64,000 nt of DNA from Malachius bipustulatus (GCA_910589415.1 OU342630.1:43122012-43186011), one strand, 5' to 3'; positions 35,661 to 46,851 are shown, counted from the first letter of the stretch. Numbers and translations are program-made. The notes: generated by a model not told the origin, from the letters alone.

Positions 35661-36458
35661 TTTTTCTACGACCCTTTTTTATTTCATAGAAAAGATTAAA
35701 AAATTATATATTTTAACAATGACCCGTGTACAATTGCGGATCATTGAGGTTAAGATAGGTTGCTATTTGTTTACGCATATTACCAAATTTTCTCTTCGTC
35801 GCTAAGATTATTCTGCTGAGATATGTTTTAGTATCAAGTTTAAAGGGCACTACTCACTACTGCGTAATTTTTATTATGCGAAGTTCGAATTCCGAATTTT
35901 ACGCTTTGATTTTGAGATTAATAATAATTTTAATAACATTGACAGCCAATAATTACGATAGGTATTGTTTACCTGCGCAACGCGACGGTCGCAGCGTTGC
36001 CGTTTTGAATACTATCACGGAGCGCTATGAATAATATAATACTTAATCTTCCTATCTTTTACGCGATATACCTACCTATCAAATTAATTAAGGTAACATA
36101 AAATCTTGATAAATTTTCTTTGAATGTTACTTTATGTTCTAAATTAAATAAACGGTCAGAATTTTTTTACAGAAATACAGAACTTATATCACAAGGCAAT
36201 TTTTGTCGTGAGTATGACAACTCTGTGACTTCGGTTGGTTTGGACCGACCCGATTGTGAACGAAAAGGAACCGATTCGATTGCAAATGCTCCTCTGCCAT
36301 TGGGTAGCTTGATAAGGGAGGATGCACCCTTAAAATGCATCATTAAAATGCACACAACCCTAATTTAAAAACATCTGGAATGAGATATCAAACTGTGGAT
36401 CCGTGTACCGCTAGAATTATAAAATTGGCATCGGAAAACAGGTAGTACTTTAATTTAT
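35661..36458. other. No gene seen
   Basis: Unique-looking sequence up to the DIRS left edge. The small frame 36120-36368 has no domain. Confidence 0.4.
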
Positions 36459-36600
36459 AATTTTCCTTCGCTTGTCCTTGATATAATTACATTGTAGTTT
36501 CCGTGAAACCTACTCGCCAGCACGAACTTAGAGTAAAAAATTAAGGTGACTGTTATCTCTTATCATGATATCCTGCCGCTCTCGTATTCATTCCGTTTTT
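36459..36600 (+). repeat. DIRS left inverted terminal repeat
   Basis: The sequence starts AATTTTCCTTCGCTTGTCCT and runs to ATTCATTCCGTT. The part from ATTACATTGTAG inward is the inverted copy of the right terminal repeat. The first 40 or so bases are unique to the left end and are mirrored only in the internal complementary region. Confidence 0.85.
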
Positions 36601-36798
36601 CGTGCTCGCCACCATCGGACTCATATATTAGTGACTAGTGTAAGCTAAAGTGGCAGTGAAAATGCCCAAAAGGAAGCATACCAACCAAGACAGAAAAATG
36701 GAAATAAAGAAATTAAAAAAAGCAACTCAAGGAAATGAGTGATCAACTTAGAAATATTCAGTCGAGCAGCTCCTCATCTTCTGACATATCAGGTATGT

Positions 36799-37319
36799 AC
36801 CTAACATAGGGTGCAATCAGGTCTTTAATGGCGGGAAGTCCTAGAATAATAATAGCTTCTCAGATCTCATCTTCAAAACAATGAGGATATACACGGGCGT
36901 GTTTTTTCCTTATCGACAATGACACATACTAGTAAATAGAAAATACAAAGAAGAGATGACGTGCGTCATTCTTTTGAAACTTTTCTCCTGTTTACTAATT
37001 TTATTTTTATTTTTTGCTTTACTTTTGGTTCAAACCCCAGGACTTTGCTCGAAGCCGGGAATAAGAATCTCAAAGTAAAATATTATTAACAAAAGGCATA
37101 ACGTGCGTTATTGCCAACAAACTTTTTTAGAGTATCTACTTTAGGTGTGCACCTAATTATTAGCATGATCTATAAGATTATTGCAATATACCATATTGCA
37201 CTAAGGAGAATAACGTGCGTTATTTCCTTAAAACAAAAAACAAGCACCTACAAAATGTAATAAATTATATTATTATGTTAGATTCAAACAATTTATATTT
37301 TTGAATGATGAGCAGTAAC
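36799..37319 (+). repeat. 0.5-kb direct repeat, copy 1 (inside DIRS)
   Basis: It begins ACCTAACATAGGGTGCAATC right after a candidate splice donor and ends near GAATGATGAGCAGTAACA. It matches 37741-38252 closely along its whole length. It carries three copies of a palindrome of type ATAACGTGCGTTAT. It reads as intron-like or as a subterminal repeat, not as coding sequence. Confidence 0.8.
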
Positions 37320-37740
37320 AGTCACCTTAATAAAAATCTGAGATAGCGAGCGTTATCACTTGAAAAGAATGAAGAAATAAAACAAGTCGGTAGGCATATA
37401 TAAGACAAATAATTGCAGTCCTGCAATGCAAACTATCTATTAATTATTATGAATCTAATCTGATTGATGCTTATTATAATAAGAATATTAAGAATATCAT
37501 CTGATTTCTAGTTAAAGAATAACGGGCGTTATTTCTTTTCGAATATATAAATGAAAATAATTGATTCTACCACCAATATTTTTTGGAACGGTTACAGAAA
37601 TAAGTTTAACTGAGGATCTGAATGAGGTTCAGGAGAATAACACCGAATACGATTTTAGTGCCTTAGGTGCAAGGCCAAATCAAAATAACGAAACAGGGCA
37701 ACCAATTCATGAGGAAATTGTAGTGCGCTGGAACACGTAT

Positions 37741-38252
37741 ACCTAACCATAGGGTGTAATCAGGTCTTTAATGGCGGGAAGTCCTAGAATAATAATAGCT
37801 TCTCAGATCATCTTCAAAATAATGAGGATATACACGGGCGTGGTTTTCCTTATCGACAATGACACACATACTAGTAAATAGAAAATACAAAGAAGAAATG
37901 ACGTGCGTCATTCTTTTGAAACTTTTCTCCTGTTTACTAATTTTATTTTTATTTTTTGCTTTATTTTTGGTTGAAACCCCAGGACTTTGCTCGAAGCCGG
38001 GAATAAAAATCTCAAAGTAAAATATTATTAACAAAAGGCATAACGTGCGTTATTGCCGACAAACTTCTTTTTAGAATACCTACTTTAGGTGTGCACCTAA
38101 TTATTAGCATGATCTATAAGATTATTGCAATATATCATATTGCACTAAGGAGAATAACGGGCGTTATTTCCTTAAAACAAACCCAAAAAATGTAATAAAT
38201 TATACTATTATGTTAGATTCAAACAATTTATATTTGAATGATGAGCAATAAC
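37741..38252 (+). repeat. 0.5-kb direct repeat, copy 2 (inside DIRS)
   Basis: This is the second copy, offset about 942 bp from the first, beginning ACCTAACCATAGGGTGTAAT and ending GATGAGCAATAACA. The three embedded palindromes are at the same relative positions. It again follows the end of an open reading stretch. Confidence 0.8.
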
Positions 38253-38727
38253 AACAAACACGCTAACGAACATGACAGATTCATGGTAGCTCTACAACAT
38301 GGTTGTGCAGCAATTGGGGGTAGTGCTAGACCAAATTCTCCCAATCCAGGAGGAATCGAGCAACCTAAAGATACTTGCTGAGGCTTGTCAGCTGTTTACT
38401 AATGTGCATCATGCAATATCAATGCACAGAAAATATAAAATAGTACCTTATTCAACCATCTACCCTGCTAAGTACATCCAGAACTCAACCAACTCAGTCT
38501 TTAAACTAACAGCGTTATCGACCCAAGGGAAGAATAAAGGAACCGAAGCGACCAATGGGTCAAGACAGGAAGATGCGGGGAAAATTTGCGAATTACCCAC
38601 GCAGAGGATACAATCCTCAATGGTAAGCCCTTATGCAGGTATACTTTCCAAATTCCTACGAGCGTGGGAAGAGTTTTTTCTCGGCACCCTGTAGTATTAA
38701 GCTGGGTAAAAGGGGTCCAAATTCCAT

Positions 38728-39400
38728 TTGACCGAAAAACCTAGACAATTTATTGAACCCTCTGTAAAAATTCCTTCAAATCACCTTTGTGAATATCAAA
38801 AATCCATTGAAGAGTTACAAGGTATAGGTGCTATTGAAGAATGTCGCCCAATAAAGGGCCAATTTTTATCTCATTATTTCCTTATTAAGAAGAAAAACGA
38901 CAAAAAAAAAAAAACAGGTTCATTCCAAAAAAAAAAAAAACTTTACAACTATATTAAGGCTCCCCACTTCAAATTGGAGGACTATAGGACAGTCCTGAAA
39001 CTCTTGAGTCCAGGTTGCTATGTCTCAAATATAGATCTGAAAGACGCATATTTTTTGGTCTCAGTGAGAAAAAGGGCATCGGAAATACCTTAGATTTCGC
39101 TTTAGGAACTCTCTTTACGAATTTACTTGCCTAACATTTGGTTTAAATTTAGCCCCGTTCATATTTACTAAGTTGCTTAAGCCAGTAAAAAAAAAAAAAA
39201 AAAAAATTGGCACTACTGGGTATAGTATTGGTATTTTATTTGGACGACATTCTCATAGTAGGTAACACCAAATCCGAATGTAGAAGAAGTACAGAAATCA
39301 CTCTACGACTCCTGAGAGGCTTAGGTTTTATTGTAAATGCACAAAAAGTAACTTAACACCCCAACAACAGATAAAATACTTGGGGTTTTTTTATATAATA
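38728..39400 (+). pseudogene. DIRS reverse transcriptase (frameshifted)
   Basis: Open from 38728: LCEYQKSIEELQGIGAIEEC, HYFLIKKKND, then APHFKLEDYRTVLKLLSPGC and SNIDLKDAYFLV, the DIRS-type RT fingers and first catalytic Asp (DLKDAYF). The frame breaks at about 39093. Other frames carry LYEFTCLTFGLNLAPFIF and TKLLKPV, then after a 22-A run VFYLDDILIVGNTKS with the YLDD catalytic box (about 39230-39270). A runs at 38908-38918, 38928-38940 and 39187-39208 replace conserved residues and cause shifts, so either these are replication-slippage mutations or the runs are misassembled. Confidence 0.8.
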
Positions 39401-40115
39401 CGGTAGATATGAGCATATCACTTCCGCTTGAGAAAATCCTGAAAATTAAAGATCTAATAAATAATCTACGCACAAATATAGGTAAAGGGCAGAAAATTAA
39501 GTCTCAGGCATTCTCAGTCGAGATTTTTTCGGATGCCTCACCAACGGGCTGGGGTGCCTTCTGTAAAGAAGCCAAGAGTCATGGTTTTTTGGGACAGACG
39601 TGAAAAACAGAGACATATAAATTATCTAGAAATTTAAGCTGTTTTTATGCCTTAAAGTCACTGCGCTTAAAAATAAACGACACGCTCGAATATTGCTCCG
39701 AATAGACAACAAAACGGCTATCTCATGTATAAATGGAGGGGGTAGCGTAAAATACTCTTATTTGAATAAAGCAACCGTGGAATTGTGGCGATGGTGTGAA
39801 GAAAATGAAATCATGGTTTTCGCCACCTATATTCCTTCCTCTGAAAATGAGGAGGCCGACAAGGAATCAAGGTTATTAACTATCGATACAGAATACAAAA
39901 TCAATGACCTAGCATTCCGTCATGTAGTAGAAAGATTTGGAGAACCTGAAATAGATTTATTTGCGACAAGAGTTAACAAGAAATGCGCTAGACATATTTC
40001 GTGGTTCCCTGATCCTGACTCCTTGTCGGTCGATGAATTTACGATAAATTGGTCGAAATACTACTTTTACGCTTTCCCCCCCCCCTTCTCTATTGTTAAG
40101 AGGGTGTTATCATAG
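39401..40115 (+). pseudogene. DIRS RNase H
   Basis: FSVEIFSDASPTGWGAFCKE (about 39509-39570) carries the first catalytic Asp. RIDNKTAISCINGGGSVKYS (about 39697) gives the next acidic motif. PSSENEEADKESRLL gives the last, followed by the DIRS-typical stretch EPEIDLFATRVNKKCARHIS and FTINWSKYYFYAFPPPFSIV, up to 40115. A stop at 39601 and a frameshift before 39693 split it. The protein would remove template RNA after reverse transcription. Confidence 0.8.
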
Positions 40116-40269
40116 AGGAGAAATCCCGAGGAATTATGATTGTGCCTTACTGGCGTTCACAACCATGGTATCCAATTTTTACAAAATTATTAGAAAAAGA
40201 TACCATTATTCTTAAACCTGACCGAACACTTCTTATGTCCCCTTTCAGAACAAGCCATCCACTATACAA

Positions 40270-41257
40270 AGAGATTTCCCTGGTGGTAGGGAGATTATCT
40301 GGAGGTCTTTTGTAAATAAAAGATCCATACCAAAATCTGCAGCGGAAGTTTTGATGGCATCCATAACAGAAGGAACTCTGAAACAGTATTCAGCCTGCTT
40401 AAAAAAGTATTGGTTCTTTTGCGCAAATAAAAAAACATGACCCATTTCTCTACAGCCTGGATAGGTATTTGACATTCTTAACCGAAATGTTGGACAATGG
40501 CAGTTCTTATTCCGTTCTAAATTCCTACAGATCTGCCTTGAATTTAATATTCAATCCCATCGACGCTAACGATGAAAAGCTAATAAATAGATTTCTAAAA
40601 GGAGTGTCAAATATACGTCCTCCAAATCCAAAATACTCACATATCTGGAACCCCGACTCAATCCTCCAGTTTTTGGGAAGATGGTACCCACTTTCATAGA
40701 AAATTAGAAAGTAACTCTAATGGCCCTTACATCTGCAAGTAGAGTTCAAACCTTATCATTAATAAGAACAGACAAAATTTCCAAATCATTAGACAAGGTA
40801 GAAATAAAAATCCCGGATCGAATTAAAACATCAGCAGCAGGAAAAATAGAGCCAACGTTAATTTTCGCAATTTACAAAGATAAACCGTCACTATGCGTGG
40901 CGTCTACTATTGAGTTCTATTTAAAAAAGACAGCACCACTACGCAACAAAGAACAATACCTATTTATTACTCATAAAAAAACCACACCACAGAGCTTCAT
41001 CGCAGACTATAAGTCGGTGGATTAAAACATCTCTCAAATTGGGTGGACTAGATACATCCCTCTTTTCAGCTCATAGTGTACGTCATGCATCAACTTCTGC
41101 CGCCCTAAGAGCAGGCGTCAGTATAAACCAGATCAAAAATACAGCTGGGTGGACAGAGTCCTCTAATAGTTTCTTCAGATTCTATAACATGCCACTCCAA
41201 GAGTCAAATGAAACATTTGCTAATGCCATTGTTATGGCAAGTATACCTACCGGATAG
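40270..41257 (+). pseudogene. DIRS tyrosine recombinase
   Basis: The N-terminal DNA-binding part is KRSIPKSAAEVLMASITEGT and LKQYSACLKKYWFFC (about 40320-40430), then SYSVLNSYRSALNLIF and NRFLKGVSNIRPPNPKY (40469-40699). The catalytic half starts LTSASRVQTLSLIR (first Arg, about 40729) and ends SAHSVRHASTSAALRAG, AGWTESSNSFFRFYN, giving HxxR, the W, and the nucleophile Tyr near 41190. Stops at about 40437, 40697 and 41024 break the frame. It would integrate the circular DNA copy without target duplication. Confidence 0.85.
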
Positions 41258-41593
41258 GGCTCAAAATTTTTCAAGAGTTAAGTACATAGGTACTTAAACT
41301 CTGAACTAAATCAATTATCCTCTTAGGTGAGGTTTCTTTTTATAATACTCATAATTAGTATTATTCGTGAAGGTATTTTTGGAATAGATGCATTAGTTTT
41401 GATTATTTATTCACTGTACTATTTGTATTATATTAATTATACCTATAACATTATAAAATATAGTTTAGAGTACCTATATATAACAATTTTTTGTTCTTGT
41501 ACATTAATCAAGTTGTTATAATGATAATTCCAGGTAATCTTTAATAAGTAAAATCTTGAGTATTTAAAAAATCACTAAAGATTCTCTAAACAA

Positions 41594-41696
41594 CTACAAT
41601 GTAATTATATCAAGGACAAGCGAAGGAAAATTAAAGGATTAATTGACTTACCTAAGGAAAATTAATCCTGATTTTCCGAGCTTGTCCGAAGATATA
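41594..41696 (+). repeat. DIRS internal complementary region
   Basis: The first half (from CTACAATGTAATTATATCAA to GCGAAGGAAAATT) is the exact complement of the left outer end at 36459-36497. The second half (AAAGGATTAATTGACTTACC to CGAAGATATAATTA) is the exact complement of the right outer end at 41871-41938. The junction overlaps in a short TAATTTT-type word present at both element edges. Confidence 0.9.
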
Positions 41697-41759
41697 ATTA
41701 CTCACCCATCCCCACGTCAGGACCCTCCCCGGGACGTGATTTTTTTTATTTTAGCACTC

Positions 41760-41943
41760 CAACGGAATGAATACGAGAGCGGCAGGATATCATGATAAGA
41801 GATAACAGTCACCTTAATTTTTTACTCTAAGTTCGTGCTGGCGAGTAGGTTTCACGGAAACTACAATGTAATTATATCTTCGGACAAGCTCGGAAAATCA
41901 GGATTAATTTTCCTTAGGTAAGTCAATTAATCCTTTAATTTTT
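41760..41943 (-). repeat. DIRS right inverted terminal repeat
   Basis: It runs from AACGGAATGAATACGAGAGC to TCAATTAATCCTTTAATTTT. The inner part is the inverted copy of the left repeat, and the outer 70 or so bases are specific to this end and mirrored in the internal complementary region. Confidence 0.85.
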
Positions 41944-44900
41944 ACTTGTCTTTAAATCTGATGTATTCCAGGAGTTGGGTCATCAACTAGGTACCTACAT
42001 ATTTCCTAATTCACCTTTTTAATTAAATAACAAAATTATTCAGAAGGCATGTATTTTCATAAATAAGGGTGGGAATTTTTGTTACATTTTTACATTTAAT
42101 TTTTCATTCTTACCTTCAGTTTATTTCACTTATTCATTTTTAAAATAATTGGTTTGTTTCGCAATTTCTAAATCGCTCTTGTCAATTGGCTTCACGATTT
42201 GGGTCACATGTTTCAAAAACAGTAGGAATTAAGAACAAGGAAATCTCCTGTGATAACATGCTTATACATATAATTTGAACTTTCTTAAATAATTCTACGT
42301 TCATGTATGTACCTGCAGCTATGATTGGTTACTTTTAACGATTTTATTTCATATCACAGCTGGCTATTGGAAAAAGGGGTTAACTAATTTTAAAGAACAT
42401 GTTCTCTTTTATAATTTAGGAAAGGGGGGGGGGGGGTGTTTTTAAATCAATACATTTTATGTGTCGCTCCGAACTGAAGTAAACATAATGTTTATTTAAA
42501 CCTTTTATATCTTATTTTATACTATTTTCTGATAAGTAATCTAATAGCTGAATGATTAATTATTTGATAAAAACAATCTTGTGTTCCTCACGAATATTTT
42601 GGCGAATCGCTCTATTTTCCACACACATTTTCTAACCATGTATTTATTTATTATGCCTTGCTATGCTTTTACCTCATGTCACATGTTTAATCGCTATTCT
42701 TATTATTTGATCTTACCTGTTATTTAATTACCGCCATATTTAAATTATTGTTCTTGACTTAATTGTTATCTATTGGTATATATTTTTTTTATTTATTCAT
42801 TTATACTTTATGAACATATTTATTCGACATAACTTTCCAACCGCTTATTCTTGATTCAAACAACTCATTATTGAAATGTATTGTTTGCCGTTTCATTGAG
42901 CTATGTATGAAAGGGTCTTATGTGAATCTAACTAAATTTTCGTGATTGTCAGGGAGGCCAATTAAATAGACAACAGGTAGCCTTCTGACCGGATCCTGGA
43001 TATTGGGACTCCTACTCATAGGCGGGAAGCATCCTCACCGGACCTCGTTAACTTCCGTGAACACAGCTAAACCAACAAGACCCAGTTACACGGTTATCTA
43101 TTGAAGACCTAGATTTCAGTGGTAATGCTTCAGTTTAAAGTTATTCCCGTGAACGCTTAGAAGAGGGGGTTAGGCTTGTCTCTGTGTGACAGAAAGTTCA
43201 TTAGATTTGGTGAAAGTTGTCGAGACGATTGACCTACTGTTTTCAGAAACTCCCGTTCATTCTTTTCATATTTGGAACGAGTTTTTCCCCGTTGTGCTCC
43301 GTGCTAGAGAGTTTCAGGTTAGTTCCAGAGGACGACACGGTTAGGGCTTCGAGTAACGTAAAAATAAAGCAGGTGTATTTAGAATTCATTTGTTTCAGTC
43401 ACCTCAAGTCTCCCACCTTTTGCTTCATGTCTGTGTGTAAAAGAACCAACAACAAAACGCAACGTAGAGTCCTAGAGGTTCCTAACACTAGGCGATCACA
43501 AACTCAAAGGGTCATCTCGACCATTTTGTTTGCAAAATTTGATATTAAGGATTTGACGCGGGATAATTTCAAATTCAAACATTCAAGACTTAAGGGCGGG
43601 ATAACTTTTAATTCAAAGTTGGAAGTCAGGGCGGGAATTCAGCAAGACGTTCACGACATATATGTATACTAGTTGACATTTCAAGCGTCATAGGGGTTCT
43701 TTTTTTTAAATCATTCAGTTAACTATAGGCCTACGATTTGGGACATTTCCGCTAAGGGGGCCACATTAAAGATACAAACGCAAGACGCAGGATCTTTAAA
43801 AAGATTGGCTACACTACAGTAACAACACGTATTGTTATGAACATTATTCGTTTTTGAATTTTGTTTTGGGAATTTACCTCACTGCTATACGAATAAAATT
43901 GACTTAACGCTCAAAAAGACAATATGTATTGAAAAGCTGAGCTGTGTGAATCATACGGCTCCAGAGATATCGTCTAAGGATTTATGAAACATTGTTCGAC
44001 ACCCTGTAACGCGAAAACGGTACTTTTGCGAACCAATGTTAATAGAAATTTTTTTCTTTGAATGAGCCAAGGAATCGTATTTTTAATTTCCTGTCACATG
44101 TTTTTTGGGCGTAATTTTTTGTTTATAATCCTTCCTTTAGGCTCTAAAAGAAAATTTATTAAATATTCTGTAGCGTGATGAATAAGGTCTTTCAAATAGG
44201 CAACTTATTTGATACTCTTTCGCTTTGGAGGAAATTTTTTTTACAGATGAAAATCTACCATTCATATCATGTTGAAAAAATAGATTGGACAAGTCAAACT
44301 GTTATCATAAGAATTTTTTACCTAAAATGAATATATTTTTATACTTACCTTACCTGTTAAAAAATTATATTTTTACAAAAAAATTCAAATTCCCATTTTA
44401 GAAGCCAATTTTGATTTCAAGTCGATCAATGCTATATGTATACTTACCTAAAATATTATATGATTTATATATACTCTATTAAAATGATCCGAAGGAAGCA
44501 TAAGACGTTATGAAGGGTGCTGGTGACGGTAATTTTGGCAGTTGTAATAAGAAAAAGTTAATAACAGGCAAACTGCGGAGGTGTTAAAAGCCTACGTTCA
44601 AAGCCTCCATTCTCCTGAAATACAATGAAAAACTTCCCGTCAGTTTCCCTTCTTCACTTTGGCTTATTTATCACAGGTCGCGGACTACAAAAAGATACGA
44701 ACAAAGTGGTGCGAAGGAAAGATAAAAGATCTGTGCGAATGTAAAGAATCTGTTGTAATTTGAGCCTATCATTTGGTCCTTTCATGCCTTTGTCACCTTG
44801 CTTCTCCTCCGTTGGCAGTTAAATATTTATTTTTAAACGTCCTGCTAATTATAAAAAGAACGAAAGAACCATTTCATGATTTAAGAGATTCGATTTCCCC

Positions 44901-46528
44901 TCAATCGTTCTGAAGTTCAGCTCACTTTTAAGTTCTAGGATATCACCGATATAATTATAAATCGCTCCCCTCAAGCTCAGAAGCAATTAAAAGATTTTAA
45001 AACAAGAAAGAATATTTTCGTGAATGCCTGTGAAATAAGAAACTTCAGGGTAAATAATTACATCAGATTAAACCAGAAGAATTAAATAAGAGTGAGTATG
45101 AAAATAATTATAAGATAAATTTATTTATTTATTATTCACATAGTCATATTATTATCCCAAAGTTACACACTTTTCATACACCTTACTTACCAATTCATAA
45201 GTTCATAAATTAAGACTGACTAAATAGACTAGAAAAGAATTGCACAAACTAAAAAAGAAGAAACAAGCTCATCGTAACCTAACTTTTATCGCCACTTTAG
45301 CTAAAACGACCTGTTTTTGAAGATATCATAACACAAATAAACAATATCGCTAACCCACCCACATCGAAACATGCGGAATAAGACGAAACATTTCTCAGTG
45401 AATCGCATTAATAAATTAGATAGAAGTGATAATTTTACAGTTATTTTGATTCCAATAAATTCGACTACATTGCTCGGATTTACCAACTCAAATCACATCA
45501 TCACACGTTCAAAGTTATACGTTCTTTGTATAAATAAGTTTGGTATAAAGATGATGTCAGTAGTGACGTCATGCCCAGTTTAGCTGACATGACCAATATT
45601 AATTCCATTAATTTAAAATTTTTCATAGCTATATAGTCCCAAAGCTCGCGTCAAAAAATACAAGAGTTCTGAAAGGATGAAACTTTCTGATCGGCTAGTA
45701 TTTTGGTCATAAAAAGTTTCCGTAGAGTCAGCACGCCAGGTGTCGGGACTTTGGAGAAGCTAAAAATTTATTAATAGATTGAAATGGATTGCACCTAGGT
45801 AGGATGATAAGGAAATTATTTCCATCGCCCTCGTTAAATCAGCCCAAACCGAAAAAGCTAATAGTGCAAGAATAGGTACGTAAATACCTGAAGGTAAAAT
45901 TATTAGGAAATTAAAACGCAGCCACCCGCCGTTATATCAAGTAAACGATCCCCGTCAGCTCATTAAATATTCAGAAAAATAGAATCGCTCTAGCTGGTCA
46001 CATTCCAGTCCTTCGAGAAAGCGGCAACGGCGAGGGCAAAACATTGCCAGATGCCTTTATAAATGCGCCTCGCGCCGATTGAAAGGATGAGCTGACCTAC
46101 ATAAAAGACCGGGTGGAAAGATTTGTGAAATCGTGAATCAAACAATAACCCCTTGCAAAGACAATAGTAAGTCGCTAGGTATTCCACCCACGATTATGAG
46201 AAATTACACCAATCGATAAAGCGAAAAAATAAATGAAGGTAGCCAAAAATGCATCGCGCTCTCCAAACAGCAAGCAGGTGAAAACGCGAAATGAAAGTTA
46301 AGCCGGTGTAATTAAAGTAGCTAGGTACAATGAAAAGACGAAAACGCGTCGGCCGATTTTAAGGAAAATTTAGGTAGTGGAAGTTCAGGACAATTCAGTA
46401 AGGTAGCCGCGAGGTCAACTCGCCAAATTTCAAGACAAGTGAGATATGATAAGGAATAAAACACATAAAATCACGGTATAAGGCAGTACCAATAAGGTGC
46501 ATTGTTGCGTGTCGTATTTAGAAAGCGG
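41944..46528. other. 4.6 kb without confident gene
   Basis: The longest frame outside mobile elements is 43217-43672, about 150 codons opening at a TTG (first ATG at codon 71), with no domain I recognise. Within it, ATAAAGCAG|GTGTAT resembles a splice donor. The surrounding 42.95-43.65 kb is less AT-rich, so a non-coding or 5'-UTR exon of a host gene is possible but unproven. A run of about 13 G lies at 42424-42436. A short block at 45990-46160 is GC-richer. Terminus-like words occur near 43990 (GACACCCTGTAAC). Confidence 0.4.
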
Positions 46529-46553
46529 GACACTGCTTTTATAAAAGCAGGTG
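46529..46553 (+). promoter_or_regulatory. TATA box inside a perfect palindrome (candidate promoter)
   Basis: CTGCTTTTATAAAAGCAG (46533-46550) is an 18-base perfect palindrome containing TATAAAAG. Beyond one extra G, the flanking ACAC and GTGT also pair. It lies about 75-100 bases upstream of the structured-motif cluster. Promoter activity is an inference; the palindrome could equally be a hairpin in a longer RNA. Confidence 0.45.
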
Positions 46554-46625
46554 TTTTAACACAGCTCAAGACAGATAGAGATCAGCTTTCGAGCAGGTCG
46601 AATCTGACTTCCTAACCCTTTATAC

Positions 46626-46661
46626 GGTACCCAGAGATGGCATAGCGGACTCCGGGATACC
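46626..46661 (+). ncRNA. Structured motif copy A
   Basis: The left stem GGTACCC (46626-46632) and right stem GGG-A-TACC (46654-46661) pair with one bulged A. They flank the 21-nt core starting AGAGATGGCATAGCGG (46633-46653), which also has an inner GAG/CTC pair. The stem sequence differs completely from copies B and C, while the core is identical. Confidence 0.6.
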
Positions 46662-46681
46662 TAATCCTTATCTATACCCGA

Positions 46682-46722
46682 AAATTTGACCAGAGATGGC
46701 ATAGCGGACTCCGGTCGAATTT
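46682..46722 (+). ncRNA. Structured motif copy B
   Basis: The left stem AAATTTGACC (46682-46691) pairs with GGTCGAATTT (46713-46722) over ten positions, nine Watson-Crick and one U.G (687 with 717). The core at 46692-46712 is identical to the other copies. It lies 30 bases after copy A. Confidence 0.65.
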
Positions 46723-46810
46723 CCTTTATCTACCTTAGAAAAACTCCAGTTGAAAACCCGAAAAGGGCAAAACAATCGTTTCACGCCAATTTCTAATCAC
46801 AATTCTAATA

Positions 46811-46851
46811 AAATTCGACCAGAGATGGCATAGCGGACTCCGGTCGAGTTT
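46811..46851 (+). ncRNA. Structured motif copy C
   Basis: The left stem AAATTCGACC (46811-46820) pairs with GGTCGAGTTT (46842-46851) over all ten positions. It has a C-G where copy B has U.G, and a U.G where copy B has U-A. The core at 46821-46841 is identical. Confidence 0.65.

Larger units (their letters stand above)
36662..38697 (+). pseudogene. DIRS gag-like region (two or three exons or broken frames)
   Basis: A start at 36662 (MPKRKHTNQDRKMEIKKLKK) runs, with one frameshift in an A run, into KEMSDQLRNIQSSSSSSSDIS, a basic then Ser-rich start. It ends at CAG|GTATGT, which reads as a splice donor. A second open stretch (37561-37746, with NTEYDFSALGARPNQNNETG) also ends at a GTATAC-type border. 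A third (38299-38694) holds VVQQLGVVLDQILPIQEESS and the LFTNVHHAISMHRKYKIVPY segment, the most gag-like part by position before RT. The stretches between are two copies of one 0.5-kb repeat. Function is inferred from position only. Confidence 0.55.
36459..41943 (+). mobile_element. DIRS/PAT-like tyrosine-recombinase retroelement with inverted ends and internal complementary region
   Basis: The inverted termini share TTTCCGTGAAACCTACTCGC, AACTTAGAGTAAAAAATTAA and ATCCTGCCGCTCTCGTATTC (left 36459-36600, right complement 41760-41943). The outermost sequences differ between the two ends, as in DIRS elements. An internal complementary region (41594-41696) joins the complement of the left outer end to the complement of the right outer end, both matching exactly where I compared them. 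This is the template for circle formation in DIRS replication. Coding order is gag-like, RT, RNase H, tyrosine recombinase. All frames are broken, partly in A runs, so the copy is structurally complete but not autonomous. Confidence 0.9.

Noticed and set aside
46626..46851. tRNA genes at the A-box-like cores
   Set aside because: No B-box at the right distance and no cloverleaf; the flanking stems pair directly with each other.
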